Below the pieces are notes generated by a model. It saw only the letters and a program-made list of their open reading frames with translations, was not told the DNA's origin and made no database searches. The position numbers and the translations under genes were made by a program. 64,000 nt of DNA from DAINPP01 sp963667315. Lineage in GTDB: Bacteria; Thermotogota; Thermotogae; MWEM01. The DNA lies in NCBI GenBank assembly GCA_963667315.1, contig OY763325.1, forward strand, positions 1,178,001 to 1,242,000. The letters are read 5' to 3'. Of the stretch, positions 44,307 to 53,554 are shown in pieces. Each line of letters begins with the position of its first letter. Position 1 is the stretch's first letter.

Positions 44307-45629
44307 TTGATTTTGAGAAACAGAACATGCAGTTTTATAACTCTGGGATGTAAAGTCAATCAATACGAAACGGATTTTATGACCCAGAGTTTTATCGATA
44401 AAGGGTTTAAGGTTATACCACTTTCAGCGGACAGTGATTATGTCATCATCAATACCTGTACGGTTACGAATGAAGCAGACAGAAAATCCAGACAGATGAT
44501 TCGAAAAGCGAGACGTATCGCAGATACAGCAGTCATAATCGCAACCGGATGCAGTGTACAGGTTGCCGATCCGAAGAATTTGGGCGACGATTCCATAGAC
44601 TATTATTTTGGAAACGGGGAAAAAAAGAATATTGCAGATATTGTCGATCAGATTGATAAAGAACTTTACGAAAGCCATATACAAAAAGCATACTGGCTTT
44701 ATCATGAACAAATTGAGCTCGGTTTGAAAAATGCGGGTAAAAAGACCCGACAGTACATTATGGTACAGGAAGGTTGCAGTAATTGCTGCACCTATTGTAA
44801 GATATTTCATGCAAGAGGAACAAAATCGGTCTCAAAAAAGATTAACCACGTTGTTGAAGAAATCAGAAACCTTCATAAAACGGGGATTGAGGAATTTATT
44901 ATCACGGGAATAAATCTCGGAGAATATGATGACAACGGAAAAAAATTCCACGATTTACTCAAAGCCATCTCCTACATGCCTGAGGATATTCGGATTCGGA
45001 TCAGTTCGCTGAATCCGGAAGATATCACATCAGAAGTCATTGAGATCCTTCAATCTGAAAAATTCTGTCCACACCTTCATATCTCAATCCAAAGCGGATC
45101 GGATAAGATCCTAAAAAAAATGAATAGAAAATACATCGCAGATGATATCATCAAAGCCGTTTATAAATTAAGAGAAATCGACAGGCTCTTTTCCGTTTCC
45201 TGTGATATCATCGTAGGATTCCCCGGAGAACAGGATGAAGATTTTCAAGAGACCGTTAAATTATTACAAATGATAAAACCGTTAAAAACCCATGTGTTCA
45301 GATATTCACCCAAAAAAGGGACACCGGCAGCAACATTCGCACATCAAATAGACGGGAATGAAAAAAGATTCAGAGCAAAAACACTTGAAAAGGTTGCCGA
45401 TGATATTTCGCAGGAACTTCGTCAAAGACATATCGGAAAAGAAAGGGATATTTTAGTAGAAAATACTGAGAAAAACCTCTTAACGGGACATGATGAGTAT
45501 TATCTCAAACATTTTTGCGAGACTACTTTACTACTTTCAGAAGGCCGAAAGATCAAGGTAAAGATAAAAAATATAAACGATACTGTTGAACAGGACGAGG
45601 TGAATTCAGAAATTGAAAATATTTATTAA
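44307..45629 (+). CDS. mtaB: tRNA N6-threonylcarbamoyladenosine methylthiotransferase MtaB
   Basis: 440 residues. Radical SAM enzyme that turns t6A37 of tRNA into ms2t6A37. N-terminal UPF0004 domain with the MtaB mark GCKVNQYE and Cys residues for the second cluster (C15, C51, C85 region), radical SAM CxxxCxxC in EGCSNCCTYC, ITGINLGEYDDNGKKFHDLL, ISSLNPEDI, HLHISIQSGSDKILKKMNRKY, DIIVGFPGEQDEDF, and a TRAM-like end. TTG start at 44307 after GGAGTG. Overlaps the aminotransferase gene by 17 bases. Confidence 0.94.
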   Translation: MILRNRTCSFITLGCKVNQYETDFMTQSFIDKGFKVIPLSADSDYVIINTCTVTNEADRKSRQMIRKARRIADTAVIIATGCSVQVADPKNLGDDSIDYYFGNGEKKNIADIVDQIDKELYESHIQKAYWLYHEQIELGLKNAGKKTRQYIMVQEGCSNCCTYCKIFHARGTKSVSKKINHVVEEIRNLHKTGIEEFIITGINLGEYDDNGKKFHDLLKAISYMPEDIRIRISSLNPEDITSEVIEILQSEKFCPHLHISIQSGSDKILKKMNRKYIADDIIKAVYKLREIDRLFSVSCDIIVGFPGEQDEDFQETVKLLQMIKPLKTHVFRYSPKKGTPAATFAHQIDGNEKRFRAKTLEKVADDISQELRQRHIGKERDILVENTEKNLLTGHDEYYLKHFCETTLLLSEGRKIKVKIKNINDTVEQDEVNSEIENIY

Positions 45630-46410
45630 TGGTGAATGGTTAGAAGAAGATAAAGCCGTCATATCAATAGAAAATCCAGGTTTTATGGGTGCTGAAATAG
45701 TATACGAATCGATAAGAACTTATAACGGAGAAATTTTCAAATTCCAGAAGCATTATAACCGTTTATGCAATTCTGCCGAAGCTATGGGTCTAAACGTTCC
45801 CCTTGATTCAACGGCATTATGTAACAGGATTTATGAGGGCATGCAACTTAACCGCTTTAAAGAAGGTAACATAAAAATACTCATTACTTCAAAACCGGAT
45901 ATCATCATTCTAATTCATGAGATGATTCCCTATAAAAAGGAAATCTACAAAAATGGTGTCAAATCCGGTATTGCGCCAATCAGGCGACATGCCTTCATGC
46001 ATAATAATACTGCGATAAAATCCACTGCGGCCATTGATGTCTTTCTTGCCAGAATAAGAAGACCCGCTGAATTATTTGACTGGATCATGTTGAATGATTT
46101 TGGTTATGTTGCGGAAGGAACCTTCTCAAATGTATTTCTGGTGAAGGATGACACGCTCATCACCCCTTCTTTGGAGTCTGGAATACTTTCCGGGATTACA
46201 CGTGAAATTGTTTTAGAACTCGCAAGAAAGAACGGTATTAAAACAGAGGTTCGCACCGTAATGGAAGAAGAATTATTTCTCGCTGATGAATTATTCATCA
46301 CACATACCAGTTCAGGGATCACACCTATTGGTGAATTTGAAGATAGAAAACTCGGAGTGGGTCCTGTTACAAAAAAATTGTTACATTTCTTAAATGAATT
46401 CACCGGATGA
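45613..46410 (+). CDS. Class IV PLP aminotransferase/lyase
   Basis: 265 residues, fold type IV (IlvE/DAAT/PabC group). Starts FINGEWLEEDKAVISIENPGFMGAEIVYESIRTYNGEIFKFQKHYNRL as usual; PLP Lys in NNTAIKSTAAID; Glu in GYVAEGTFSNVFLVKDDTLITPSLESGILSGITR. Could be branched-chain or D-amino-acid aminotransferase, or aminodeoxychorismate lyase, which would fit folE2 elsewhere in the window; sequence alone does not decide. TTG start after GAGGTG, 17 bases inside mtaB. A terminator follows. Confidence 0.85.
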   Translation: MKIFINGEWLEEDKAVISIENPGFMGAEIVYESIRTYNGEIFKFQKHYNRLCNSAEAMGLNVPLDSTALCNRIYEGMQLNRFKEGNIKILITSKPDIIILIHEMIPYKKEIYKNGVKSGIAPIRRHAFMHNNTAIKSTAAIDVFLARIRRPAELFDWIMLNDFGYVAEGTFSNVFLVKDDTLITPSLESGILSGITREIVLELARKNGIKTEVRTVMEEELFLADELFITHTSSGITPIGEFEDRKLGVGPVTKKLLHFLNEFTG

Positions 46411-46435
46411 AAGAGTTCCTTTGGGAACTCTTTTT
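46410..46435 (+). terminator. Terminator after the aminotransferase gene
   Basis: AAAGAGTTCC / GGAACTCTTT with a TTTG loop, followed by Ts on the plus strand. It reaches the stop codon of the convergent kinase gene. Confidence 0.85.
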
Positions 46436-48758
46436 ATTCTTGTTTACAAAGTCTCAAGATTTTTTCCAGAAGAATATCTTTTTCAAACGGTTTTGAAATA
46501 TACTCATCAAAACCGGCTTTGATGCAGTTCTTAGCTCTGTCTTCTCTTGCATCTGCCGTTAGAGCAATAATCATCGCTTTTCGCCCTTCCTTTTCCCGCG
46601 AGCGAATTTCTTTTAAGGCTTCAAAACCGTTTTTCACAGGCATATGCAAATCCATCAAAACAAGATCCGGGCTGTATTCAAAGTATTTTTCAACCCCTTC
46701 CTGACCATCACCTGCACTGATCACAACTGAATTGAGCAGATTTTTCTTTATTACCGTTTTCGCTAATTTCGCATTAATCAAATCATCCTCGACAATCAAA
46801 ATGGTCATTTTCTTTTCACAAATCGTTCTGATTTCGTTTTTTAATGCCTTTTCATCTTTTCCTTTCGGCTTTAGGTTAACCGTTTCAAGTTCCAATTCAA
46901 AACTGAAGACACTTCCCTTTCCCATCTCACTCTCAATAATCATTCTCGACCCCATCTGCTCCAGGATCCTGTTGGAAATCGAAAGTCCCAATCCGGTTCC
47001 GCCGTATTTTCTTGTAAAGGATGAATCAACCTGTGTAAACATGTCGAAAATCGTCATTTGCTTATCCTCGGGAATACCAATTCCAGAATCAAAGACGACA
47101 AATCTTATTCGAGCCTTTTTCTTATTTTTCATCAACGAATACACTTCAAGCCCTATTTGACCCTCTTCTGTAAATTTCACGGCATTGCTTAAAAGGTTAA
47201 TGATGATCTGGCTAAGTCTTAGGGGATCTGTTGTAACACGTTCAGGGAGATTCCGGTCTACTTTCAATAAAGCATTCAACCCTTTCTTATCTGCTGAAGG
47301 CTTAATCAGCGTAAAAGTGTTTTCAAGCAACTCCTTGAGATTTATGTCAATTTGCTCAAGATCCAACTTTCCGGCTTCTATCTTCGAAAAATCAAGGATA
47401 TCGTTGATAATTTGGAGAAGATGCTGACTTGAATAAAGCACATTATCAATATATTCTGACTGTTCTGCCGTCAGTTCAGATGCTTTCAGTATCTGTGTAA
47501 ATCCCATTATCCCATTGAGCGGTGTTCTGAGTTCATGACTCATATTTGCAAGGAATTCAGATTTTGCAAGATTCGATTCATTTGCTCTTTTTTCACTATC
47601 GATTAATTCTTCATTCATTGCTGCCATCTCTTCATTGTAGGATTCCAGCTCTTCATTACTCGCATTTAATTCAGATTTCTGTGTATTCAATTCTATTTCT
47701 CTTGCTTCTACTTCTGTTGACATCTGTCTGAACGATTCGGCAAGTTTGTTTAATTCGCTGTATGAATCCAGTTGAAAAGTGTTGTTGTATTTTCCTACGG
47801 CAAGTTGATCTGACCACTCAATCAGTGAATTAATCGGAGCTTTTATCCTTCCGGAAATAAACTGAAAGACAAAATATCCAATAACAAATGCCAGTAAAGC
47901 GGCAAAAAGAATGGTAAAAAGAATGGAATTCACCGATGAATAAGCTTGAGAAAGTTCTTTCGCAACAACCGCAACCCAGTTGTTGTTTAAGGGAATAGCT
48001 GTCCCGAGCATATCCAACTCACCATTTTTTGTTGAATACTTGAATTCATCTGTGATTAAATTTCCCGAAAGAGCTTCCCGAACATGTTCCATGTTACTGT
48101 GATTGACGCCATAGTATACTTCTTCAATATTAGAACTCGCAACAGCTCTCCCTTTGCTGTCATAGATAATAATCTCGGAATTTCTCTTTATTTCAGATAA
48201 CAATAGATTAAGATTATTGAGACTTATGTCAAGAACAATATAATTATCTTTCACACGATGGCTCACAGTTACGGAAGGATCTCCGCTTACAGCCGACAAA
48301 AAGACATCGGACCATAGCGCAAACCCCTCCATATTACTGATATAAGGTGCATGTGATAGATTATTGCCGATCTCCGATTTTGAAAATGGGATAACATGTG
48401 TCACAATTCCATTTTGATCCACAATCCTCAATTTCTCAAATTCTTCGTTGTTTCTCACAAAAGACACTAAAATTCTGTCAATTTCATCAGAATTAACGCC
48501 ATGACTTGCCTCAATATTCTCAAGCACCTCTCCAAGAATTTTCAGGGAATCATTTGTATCATTTATATACATATTCACCGTATTCCCGATACTGTAGGCA
48601 AGTTCCGCACTATCTTCTATAACCCTTACTCTTGTAGAATTGTACAGGGTTGAACCGATAAAAATACCGGTAACCGAAAGAATAGTCGTCACAAGTATGA
48701 TATAGAGAATAAACAGTTCTTTTCTGATCGTTCTGTGTTTAAACAATTTTTTCATCAA
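46434..48758 (-). CDS. Hybrid sensor histidine kinase with receiver
   Basis: 774 residues. Membrane helix (about 14-38), periplasmic double-Cache-like domain (about 40-270: RIVDQNGIVTHVIPFSKSEIGNNLSHAPYI), second helix (about 278-301), HAMP (about 302-352), a coiled coil (about 353-395), HisKA with phospho-His408 in NMSHELRTPLNG, HATPase with LSNAVKFTEEG, FDSGIGIPEDK and YGGTGLGLSIS, and a C-terminal receiver with ILIVEDDLINAKLAK and phospho-Asp in DLVLMDLHMP. No HPt or output domain is in it or next to it. It overlaps the binding-protein gene by four bases, so that protein probably delivers the ligand to the Cache domain. Hybrid kinases are not common in this phylum, so transfer is possible. 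Confidence 0.95.
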   Translation of the reverse strand: MMKKLFKHRTIRKELFILYIILVTTILSVTGIFIGSTLYNSTRVRVIEDSAELAYSIGNTVNMYINDTNDSLKILGEVLENIEASHGVNSDEIDRILVSFVRNNEEFEKLRIVDQNGIVTHVIPFSKSEIGNNLSHAPYISNMEGFALWSDVFLSAVSGDPSVTVSHRVKDNYIVLDISLNNLNLLLSEIKRNSEIIIYDSKGRAVASSNIEEVYYGVNHSNMEHVREALSGNLITDEFKYSTKNGELDMLGTAIPLNNNWVAVVAKELSQAYSSVNSILFTILFAALLAFVIGYFVFQFISGRIKAPINSLIEWSDQLAVGKYNNTFQLDSYSELNKLAESFRQMSTEVEAREIELNTQKSELNASNEELESYNEEMAAMNEELIDSEKRANESNLAKSEFLANMSHELRTPLNGIMGFTQILKASELTAEQSEYIDNVLYSSQHLLQIINDILDFSKIEAGKLDLEQIDINLKELLENTFTLIKPSADKKGLNALLKVDRNLPERVTTDPLRLSQIIINLLSNAVKFTEEGQIGLEVYSLMKNKKKARIRFVVFDSGIGIPEDKQMTIFDMFTQVDSSFTRKYGGTGLGLSISNRILEQMGSRMIIESEMGKGSVFSFELELETVNLKPKGKDEKALKNEIRTICEKKMTILIVEDDLINAKLAKTVIKKNLLNSVVISAGDGQEGVEKYFEYSPDLVLMDLHMPVKNGFEALKEIRSREKEGRKAMIIALTADAREDRAKNCIKAGFDEYISKPFEKDILLEKILRLCKQE

Positions 48759-49774
48759 TGATCAACTCTCACAAATTCCCCTTCTTTAATTTTAAAAACC
48801 TGAACATCTCTGAATGTCCCACCATATCCGTCAATCTTTATCTTCCCCTGTAAACCGTCAAAGTCAGCTTTCTTTAAAATCTGTTCTCTGATCGTCATCG
48901 GCGTTATCCGTTCAACGGATTTTAATGACTCAAAGAGGATCATCATCGTCTCATAGGCAAACCCTTCTGTATAATTTGGATATTTCCCGTAACGTTCATA
49001 ATAGTGTCGTTTGAATACGTTATATAGTTGTGAATCACTGCCATAATCCCAAGAAAGAGGAAGAACAAGGTCTTCCACAGCATATCCGCCATTGTAGATA
49101 AGGTTATCATCAAAGGCCCAACCGGTACTGAATTTTGCCAGGTCCCTATTTATCTTCATAATCTGCTGAGAAATTAACGGAACATCAACCGCCGATGCTA
49201 TCATCAATATTCCCTCTGTCCCTTCTACCATTGAATCGGCAACAACTTCATAAATCTCACCTTTATTATTTGAAGAGAAAGGTGTTTCGTTTAAGATTGC
49301 GCCTCCCTTATTTGAGAATAATGCTGAAAAATAAGACAGCCCTGAGTCACAAAAAACTGAATTATCGGAATCATAAATAATCGAGATATTCCTGATATCC
49401 GTTTCGTCAATGATGTAATGAATGAGTATATCCTGTTCCAATGTATTCGGGGGGTATAGAGAAATCATATTATCGTCTATTTCGATAACACGCCTTGAAC
49501 TTGTTGTCGGACTCAAGAGCAGCATATCACGTTTGTTCATAATATCCAGAGCTGAATGTGTTAACAGGCTTGTAGTATGCCCGACAATCGCGACAACACC
49601 CTCTTCTATCAGTTCCACGTCAATTTCGCCGACTCTTTTGGGATCGTTTTCATCATCTTTGATGAGTAATTTGACCTTGCGCCCCTTGATGCCTCCCTTT
49701 TGATTTATTTGCTCAACAGAAAGAACAACCGCATCTTTTACTGCCAGCCCCATTGGTGAGTTACTGCTGCTCAA
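48755..49774 (-). CDS. Periplasmic ligand-binding protein (Leu/Ile/Val type), lipoprotein gene cut by an in-frame TAG
   Basis: 339 residues as an intact frame from TTG 49774: SPMGLAVKDAVVLSVEQINQKGGIKGRKVKLLIKDDENDPKR..., AIVGHTTSLLTHSALDIMN, ISIIYDSDNSVF and YPNYTEGFAYETMMILFESLK are those of type I periplasmic binding fold proteins of branched-chain amino-acid uptake (Peripla_BP_6). No ABC transporter genes are near; the next gene is the hybrid kinase, so it looks like a sensor partner. The first beta strand, KIGVAVSLSSS, is upstream and in frame, preceded by a lipoprotein signal that is separated by a single TAG (49808-49810). Without the leader the product would stay in the cytoplasm. Confidence 0.88.
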   Translation of the reverse strand: MSSSNSPMGLAVKDAVVLSVEQINQKGGIKGRKVKLLIKDDENDPKRVGEIDVELIEEGVVAIVGHTTSLLTHSALDIMNKRDMLLLSPTTSSRRVIEIDDNMISLYPPNTLEQDILIHYIIDETDIRNISIIYDSDNSVFCDSGLSYFSALFSNKGGAILNETPFSSNNKGEIYEVVADSMVEGTEGILMIASAVDVPLISQQIMKINRDLAKFSTGWAFDDNLIYNGGYAVEDLVLPLSWDYGSDSQLYNVFKRHYYERYGKYPNYTEGFAYETMMILFESLKSVERITPMTIREQILKKADFDGLQGKIKIDGYGGTFRDVQVFKIKEGEFVRVDH

Positions 49775-49807
49775 CGATACGGCAACGCCTATTTTTATGT
49801 CATTTTT

Positions 49808-49885
49808 CTAATCACACGCCATCAGCACGAGAAGCATGATCATGATACAGAAAAACCCAAAAATCTTTCTGCAGGTTTTATTCAT
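49808..49885 (-). pseudogene. Cut-off lipoprotein signal peptide of the binding protein
   Basis: ATG 49885 follows GGTGAT and encodes a 25-residue lipoprotein leader with a lipobox, LLVLMAC, then Asp and TAG. The codons after the TAG continue in the same frame as KNDIKIGVAVSL and into the 339-residue binding protein. So a single nonsense codon just after the lipidation Cys splits what would be a normal lipoprotein. TAG is used as a normal stop elsewhere (pilC, the FtsA-like gene). Confidence 0.85.
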
Positions 49886-49951
49886 ATAAATCACCATTTT
49901 TTATTATAACTACCTATATCTTACATCATTTCTGATATACGAACAAAATTG

Positions 49952-50155
49952 TTATAAAACTGTCAACACAATTAAAACGATAAGAATTGCGATCACAATG
50001 TAAAACATCACCTCAAGTGAAAAGAAATTCTTGTTCATTTTTTCCATTTCTTCCGACAATTCGTTATAATCGTTATTCAGAAATTGTTGAACTCTGTCGA
50101 TTTTTTGTTCCAATCTCGATAGTTGAATCTTAATATCCTCTTTTTCCTGACGCAC
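49952..50155 (-). CDS. Small coiled-coil membrane protein
   Basis: 67 residues: a charged coiled coil (about 3-42, LSRLEQKIDRVQQFLNND...) and one C-terminal membrane helix (about 47-67), so a tail anchor. GTG start at 50155 after GAGGTG inside the end of gatB, four bases after the gatB stop. It is not GatC. Function unknown. Confidence 0.65.
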   Translation of the reverse strand: MRQEKEDIKIQLSRLEQKIDRVQQFLNNDYNELSEEMEKMNKNFFSLEVMFYIVIAILIVLIVLTVL

Positions 50156-50159
50156 AGTG

Positions 50160-51581
50160 TCACCTCAATCTATTTTTAACAATTTTTATGATCAAGTCCG
50201 GTCTTGTTCTTCCTTTGGTAAGTCCCATCATTTTCCCCACAAAGAAATTGAACAATTCTTTTTTTCCAAGCTGATAAGCTTCATACTGTTCATAATGTTC
50301 AGCAATGATATCCTCAATATACCCGGACAAGATGTCGGGGTCATTCTGCTGTAAAAAATCATCTTCCTGAATGATATCCTCCAATTTTCTATCCGTTGAC
50401 ATCAATTGCAGAAGTATTTCCTTTGCGGCATTATTTGAAACCCTTCCGATCTTTATCTGCTTGATCAATCCACCCAATTTCTCTGTCGATATTTTTGTTG
50501 CCGACAACGCTATATTATTTTCATTTAAATACCTTTTGATATCTCTTAAAATCCATTTAAGGACCTCCGAGCTTTCCGCTATTTCAGACGTCTTCTCAAA
50601 AAATATCGCAAGATCTTCCGATACAGATAAAAGTCTTGCTTCTTCATAACGCATATGATAGTGTTCGATAAATCGATGTATTTTTTCAGAAGGCAACTCA
50701 GGAAGTTCTTTTTGCATACGGTGGATGGTTTCCTCATCTATCCGGACAGCGGGAAGATCCGGTTCGGGAAAATATCTGTAATCCGCTTCTGTTTCCTTCA
50801 ACCTCATCTTTCTTGTCACTTTGTCTTTTTCATCCCATGCTTTTGTACAATGTGGCTCTGACAAACCATTTTGCAACAATTCTTTATGAAAATTTGTTTC
50901 ATAATGCAAAGCTCTTTGAACATTTCTGAACGAATTCAGATTTTTTATTTCTATTCTATTTGTCGATTTTCCCGTTTTTGTATCTTTGACAGATATATTA
51001 ACATCACATCGCATTGAACCATTCTCAAGCTGTCCATCACAAACCTTAAGATAACGAAGGATATTACGCAATTCTTCAAGTAACATAACCGCTTCATCAG
51101 AATAATTCATATCCGGCTCTGTAACTATTTCTATCAAAGGCACACCGCTTCGATTAAAATCAACAAGCGTCTTATCCATTTCATGAATTAATTTTCCGGA
51201 ATCCTCTTCAATATGTAAACGCCTTATTTTTACAACCTTTTTTCTCTTCTTGTTGTAGATCTCAACATAGCCATTCTCCCCCAATGGGTGGAAATATTGA
51301 GTAATCTGATAGCCTTTCGGCATATCCGGATAAAAATAATTTTTTCTGTCAAACGATGACAATCTGTTTATCTTGCATTTTAATGCCACTGCCGCTTTTA
51401 AAGCCATCATAAATACATTTTTATTCAATACGGGAAGCGTACCGGGATGGCCGGTACAGATGGGACACACATTGTAATTCGGTTCAGACTCGCCTGAATC
51501 ATTCCGGCAGGAACAAAACGCCTTGGATTCAGTCTGCAACTGCGCATGAATTTCAAGTCCTATGATGGTCTTATATCTCAT
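50160..51581 (-). CDS. gatB: Asp-tRNA(Asn)/Glu-tRNA(Gln) amidotransferase subunit B
   Basis: 473 residues. Binds the misacylated tRNA and activates the carbonyl. IGLEIHAQLQTESKAFCSC, Zn-type Cys residues (CSC...CPICTGHPGTLP), LPVLNKNVFMMALKAAVAL, FYPDMPKGYQITQY, HIEEDSGKLIH, DFNRSGVPLIEIVTEPD, then the helical/YqeY-type tail with ISTEKLGGLIKQIKIGRVSNNAAKEIL. ATG 51581 overlaps the gatA stop as ATGA; the GTG at 51590 lies in the ribosome site. Confidence 0.97.
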   Translation of the reverse strand: MRYKTIIGLEIHAQLQTESKAFCSCRNDSGESEPNYNVCPICTGHPGTLPVLNKNVFMMALKAAVALKCKINRLSSFDRKNYFYPDMPKGYQITQYFHPLGENGYVEIYNKKRKKVVKIRRLHIEEDSGKLIHEMDKTLVDFNRSGVPLIEIVTEPDMNYSDEAVMLLEELRNILRYLKVCDGQLENGSMRCDVNISVKDTKTGKSTNRIEIKNLNSFRNVQRALHYETNFHKELLQNGLSEPHCTKAWDEKDKVTRKMRLKETEADYRYFPEPDLPAVRIDEETIHRMQKELPELPSEKIHRFIEHYHMRYEEARLLSVSEDLAIFFEKTSEIAESSEVLKWILRDIKRYLNENNIALSATKISTEKLGGLIKQIKIGRVSNNAAKEILLQLMSTDRKLEDIIQEDDFLQQNDPDILSGYIEDIIAEHYEQYEAYQLGKKELFNFFVGKMMGLTKGRTRPDLIIKIVKNRLR

Positions 51582-53008
51582 CGAAACCACTCCATATGAG
51601 GATAAGGATAATGTCCGTCTTCAAAAAACCCCGCCGTTTTTTCATAAGTTCTGGCAATCTGGAACAATTTCTCTTCACTGAATCTTGCCGTCATGATCTG
51701 CAATCCTGTCGGTAGATTATTCACCATTCCCATTGGAACAGAGATCGCAGGTACCCCTGAAATATTAGCCGGAACAGTATTATTATCATACGATTCTTTC
51801 CTACTAATCGTTTGTGTTTCACCTATTTCTCCCGGAATACTCAATACGGTGGGAGAGATAATGGCATCGAAGGACTTCAGAAGCGTGTTGATCTCCTCTG
51901 TAATCTTATTCCGAATCTTCATCGCTTTTAAATAATAATCCTGAAAATTTTTATAACTGAGATTGAATGTACCGATAAAGAGCCGGCTTTTAACTTCCTC
52001 CCCAAATCCGTTATCTCTTGAATCACGATACTGTTTCTCAAGAACTTTCTCATTTTTCACTTTCAAACCGTACTTCAGACCATCATATCTCGCAAGATTA
52101 GAAGAAGCCTCTGCTGTCGTCAAAATCGTATAAACGCTGTATATTTCACTGAATAAAGGAATTGAAACCGGTACGATTTGAACACCGAGCCACTTAAAAA
52201 GATCAATTACATCGTTAAATCGTTTTCTGATACCGCTGTTGTAAATCCCGGATACCATTTCTTCTATGATGAGGAATTTCATATTATCCAACTTGTTTTC
52301 GATCTGATGCAGATATCGTTTTTTAAAATTCTTTTTTGTTGAATCTTTATGACAGTCCCCGGATATTATTTCGGTAATCAAAGCTGCATCTCTCACAGAA
52401 CGCGTCAGCGTACCTATCTGATCAAATGAAGACGCAAATGCCACCAGGCCGTTTCTCGAAACCAACCCATAAGATGGCTTAAAACCAACTACACCACAGA
52501 AAGCAGCAGGTTGTCTGACAGATCCTCCCGTATCAGACCCAAGTGCAAACGGAACAAATCCGGCTGATACAGCAGCAGCAGATCCTCCACTGCTCCCACC
52601 CGGTACACGTTTGATATCCCATGGATTCTTAGTGGGAAAATATGATGAATTCTCAGTCGTACTTCCCATAGAAAATTCATCAAGGTTTGTTTTGCCAATC
52701 ATTGTCATATTTTTTTTCTGAAGATGTTCGACTGCTGTTGCCGTAAAAGGAGAAACATAATTCCAGAGCATTTTACTGCCACACGTTGTTCTCCTGCCCT
52801 TCACAAGGATATTATCTTTAACGGCAAAAGGAATCGAATTCGGTTTTATTTTCACTTCTGTAAGTTTTTGGAGTGATAGAAAGGACCTGATCAGCTCATC
52901 ATATCGGTTTATCCTTTCATAATACGCCTGATACACCTCTTCCGAAGTCACATCGGCCCTTGAAAGCATCATCATTAATTCTTCAACAGTATTTTTCCAT
53001 AATTCCAA
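51578..53008 (-). CDS. gatA: Asp-tRNA(Asn)/Glu-tRNA(Gln) amidotransferase subunit A
   Basis: 476 residues. Amidase-signature enzyme that frees ammonia from glutamine. Catalytic triad in place: Lys in IPFAVKDNILV, the cis-Ser in PGGSSGGSAAAVSAG and the nucleophile Ser in GSDTGGSVRQPAAFCG. Ends typically with VPANISGVPAISVPMG and LPTGLQIMTARFSEEKL. TTG start at 53008 after GGAG at seven bases. gatC, needed for a stable complex, is not next to it. Confidence 0.97.
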   Translation of the reverse strand: MELWKNTVEELMMMLSRADVTSEEVYQAYYERINRYDELIRSFLSLQKLTEVKIKPNSIPFAVKDNILVKGRRTTCGSKMLWNYVSPFTATAVEHLQKKNMTMIGKTNLDEFSMGSTTENSSYFPTKNPWDIKRVPGGSSGGSAAAVSAGFVPFALGSDTGGSVRQPAAFCGVVGFKPSYGLVSRNGLVAFASSFDQIGTLTRSVRDAALITEIISGDCHKDSTKKNFKKRYLHQIENKLDNMKFLIIEEMVSGIYNSGIRKRFNDVIDLFKWLGVQIVPVSIPLFSEIYSVYTILTTAEASSNLARYDGLKYGLKVKNEKVLEKQYRDSRDNGFGEEVKSRLFIGTFNLSYKNFQDYYLKAMKIRNKITEEINTLLKSFDAIISPTVLSIPGEIGETQTISRKESYDNNTVPANISGVPAISVPMGMVNNLPTGLQIMTARFSEEKLFQIARTYEKTAGFFEDGHYPYPHMEWFR

Positions 53009-53101
53009 TTTATTACTCCTGTGATTGCTATATTTTTCTGTAGATTATATCATGTAAAATCATGTATAATAAGTTCATATACTTAAAATGGGGTGATTGA
53101 C

Positions 53102-53542
53102 ATGAAAAAGAGTTTGGTTTTGGTTCTGCTGGTAGTATTTCTTGGATTTACAGCATTCGCATTGGTCAACAATGAAGAGCTTCTTAAATTCTCATATCAG
53201 ATAAATTCCGAAAACAAAGTAGATGTGAGTTATCAAAATGGCGATTTTGAAATCATAAAGCTCATTCCTGATGATATATTGACAGTGTACCTGCCATCAA
53301 ACCCGACTACCGGATATGAATGGCTATTGGAAGAAGAACTGCATGCAAGATACGCGCAATTAATTTCCAACACGTACGAGGCAACGCAAACCAACGTCAT
53401 GGGAGCCGGCGGAACGTCTGTCTGGACTTTTAAAGCTTTAAATGAGGGGATCGTAACTGCTGAACTTAACTATCTCAGAAGCTGGGAAAAAGATATTGCT
53501 CCTGTTTACAGTTTGATGCTACAGCTTCAGATAAAGAAATAA
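53102..53542 (+). CDS. Secreted chagasin-family (I42) protease inhibitor
   Basis: 146 residues. Signal peptide MKKSLVLVLLVVFLGFTAFA, a spacer of about 35 residues and a chagasin domain (about 55-145) with the three inhibitory loops: NPTTGYEW, GAGGTSVWTFKA and LNYLRSWE (the last where RPW is usual). Chagasins block papain-type cysteine proteases; in bacteria they may protect envelope proteins or act on own proteases. ATG 53102 after GGGGTGA; a -10-like TATAAT at 53065-53070 lies upstream. Confidence 0.88.
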   Translation: MKKSLVLVLLVVFLGFTAFALVNNEELLKFSYQINSENKVDVSYQNGDFEIIKLIPDDILTVYLPSNPTTGYEWLLEEELHARYAQLISNTYEATQTNVMGAGGTSVWTFKALNEGIVTAELNYLRSWEKDIAPVYSLMLQLQIKK

Positions 53543-53554
53543 GGGGTCTTTTCG

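Noticed and set aside
49952..50155. 67-residue gene after gatB as gatC
   Set aside because: GatC is a soluble protein of about 95 residues; this one is a coiled coil with a terminal membrane helix.
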